Assembly: GCA_023135745.1 (NCBI GenBank)
Contig: JAGLSM010000138.1
Span: 1 to 6,031 of the forward strand
DNA: 6,031 bases
Reading direction: 5' to 3'
Source of the DNA: Spirochaetota bacterium
GTDB taxonomy: Bacteria > Spirochaetota > JAGLSM01
Positions 4,958 to 6,031 of the stretch are shown in pieces; the stretch's first letter is position 1; the number at the start of each line of letters is the position of its first letter. A program made the position numbers and the translations under genes. Below the pieces are notes generated by a model. It was not told where the DNA came from. It made no database searches and saw nothing but the letters and a program-made list of their open reading frames with translations.

Positions 4958-6031
4958 TTTATCCTTTGAAAATTCAATTATAGCTTTTGCGACTGCATCA
5001 AGCTGCGTTTCGGTAAGTTCCGAGTAAATCGGCAGCGAGATAACCTCGTCGGCTGTTTTTTCCGAAACAGGCAGATCGCCTTTTTTGTAACCAAGCCCTG
5101 AAAAACACTCTTGAAGATGAAGGGGAAGGGGATAGTATATGTCATTGCCAATCCCTGATTCATTGAGATGATTCCGCAAACCGTCTCTGTCCTTGACTCT
5201 GATTGTATACTGATTGAATATCATTCTTCTTTCGTCAGCCACTACAGGAAGAACTGCTGCAGCCTTTAACTTATTATTATAATATGCCGCATTTTCCTGT
5301 CGCCGCTTATGCTGCGCCTCAAGATATGGAAGTTTTACAAGAAGAATCGCCGCCTGAATGGCATCAAGTCTGAAATTACCGCCTACAAACTTGTGATAAT
5401 ATTTAGGATTGCTGCCGTGATTTCTTAAAATGCGCATTTTTTCAGCAAGATCTTTATCATTTGTTGTAATTATACCTCCGTCCCCGCAGCAGCCAAGGTT
5501 TTTACTTGGAAAAAATGAAAAACAACCTGTGTCTCCCATTGAACCGGATCTCTTTCCTTTATATTCGGAACCTATGGCCTGTGCCGCGTCTTCTATTACC
5601 TTGAGATTGTGTTTTCCGGCTATTTCCATAATTTTATCCATATCTGCCATCTGACCAAAAATATGAACAGGCATAATTGCCTTGGTCTTCGGGGTAATCT
5701 TTTCCTCAATTAATGATGCATCTATATTATATGTGCGGGAATCAATATCTACAAAAACAGGAATGGCACCAAGTCTGTCAATGGATCCTGCTGTAGCAAA
5801 AAATGTAAAAGGTGTTGTTATCACCTCATCACCGGGCCCAATTCCAAGAGCCATTAGAGACAATATCAGGGCATCTGTACCGGATGTAACTCCGACTGCA
5901 TATTTACACTGACAATAATCGGCAATCTTCTCTTCAAGTTCTGTAATCTTGTCGCCCATTATAAATCTCTTTGAATCAAATACCTCTTTAAAAGCGGCAA
6001 AAACCTCATCTTCTATCGGTTTATATTGAGC
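4955..6031 (-). CDS. DegT/DnrJ/EryC1/StrS-family PLP-dependent sugar aminotransferase, 5' end beyond the window
   Basis: The family transfers an amino group, usually from glutamate, to a keto sugar bound to a nucleotide. The open frame runs to the window edge with no stop: 358 residues are visible, and the first 24 (beginning AQYKPIEDEV, ending SKRFI) lie upstream of the Met at 5959. Family members usually start with about ten residues ending in DLK before AQYKPI, so the real start lies just outside and the Met at 5959 is internal (cf. RFIMG). Counting from the edge, TSGTDAL (49-55) binds the PLP phosphate, VIEDAAQA (145-152) carries the Asp that holds the PLP ring nitrogen, and FFPSKNLG (173-180) has the Schiff-base Lys177 (codon 5503-5501). 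CGDGG, then GGNFRLDAIQAAIL and FNQYTIRV, resemble WbpE-like enzymes for UDP-sugars, but the substrate cannot be fixed. Role in surface polysaccharide synthesis is inferred. The terminator hairpin begins one base after the stop. Confidence 0.94.
   Translation of the reverse strand, partial: AQYKPIEDEVFAAFKEVFDSKRFIMGDKITELEEKIADYCQCKYAVGVTSGTDALILSLMALGIGPGDEVITTPFTFFATAGSIDRLGAIPVFVDIDSRTYNIDASLIEEKITPKTKAIMPVHIFGQMADMDKIMEIAGKHNLKVIEDAAQAIGSEYKGKRSGSMGDTGCFSFFPSKNLGCCGDGGIITTNDKDLAEKMRILRNHGSNPKYYHKFVGGNFRLDAIQAAILLVKLPYLEAQHKRRQENAAYYNNKLKAAAVLPVVADERRMIFNQYTIRVKDRDGLRNHLNESGIGNDIYYPLPLHLQECFSGLGYKKGDLPVSEKTADEVISLPIYSELTETQLDAVAKAIIEFSKDK

Noticed and set aside
4801..4983. 60-codon plus-strand open frame
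   Set aside because: It runs straight through tRNA-Pro and the terminator hairpin, so it is a chance frame.
1..6031. CRISPR array, toxin-antitoxin pair, retron or defence genes
   Set aside because: No regularly spaced repeats, paired small genes or reverse-transcriptase motifs are visible; coding space is filled by the five named genes.

Overview
The window carries ordinary bacterial chromosomal genes of moderate to low GC content. It holds five protein genes (two cut by the window edges), one tRNA gene and a gene-poor stretch with a paired hairpin repeat. Der and GpsA followed by a small MerR-type regulator and a proline tRNA, with a DegT-family aminotransferase for surface sugars nearby, suggests a Gram-negative, possibly Desulfobacterota-like or related organism. 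That placement is inference from gene content and has not been tested by comparison. No phage, plasmid, CRISPR or transposase gene is visible.

Layout. 1-1265 (minus): 5' three quarters of an alpha-phosphohexomutase. 1266-1383: divergent intergenic region with a ribosome binding site for the mutase and, on the other side, an 18-bp perfect palindrome touching a TTGACA box ahead of der. 1384-2718 and 2715-3725 (plus): der and gpsA, overlapping by ATGA. 3726-3879: promoter and leader region with several small repeats. 3880-4485 (plus): MerR-family regulator with a long disordered tail. 4486-4839: no gene, but two GC-rich hairpin units in opposite orientation enclose an AT-rich core. 4840-4912 (plus): tRNA-Pro(GGG). 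4914-4957: a hairpin terminator usable from both sides. 4955-6031 (minus): DegT/DnrJ/EryC1/StrS aminotransferase whose reading frame runs off the right edge without reaching its true start.

How the parts may work together. The mutase supplies or consumes hexose-1-phosphate, the entry to nucleotide sugars. The aminotransferase makes amino sugars, probably as nucleotide-linked precursors of surface polysaccharide. GpsA supplies sn-glycerol-3-phosphate for membrane phospholipid. Der matures the 50S ribosomal subunit, so the der-gpsA pair links ribosome assembly and membrane growth genes in one transcription unit. The target of the MerR-type protein cannot be read from the sequence; its own leader carries candidate operator repeats. 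I found no convincing undescribed system. The best candidates for follow-up are the paired hairpin element at 4495-4775, the palindrome in front of the SD-less der start, and the repeat-rich leader of the MerR gene.
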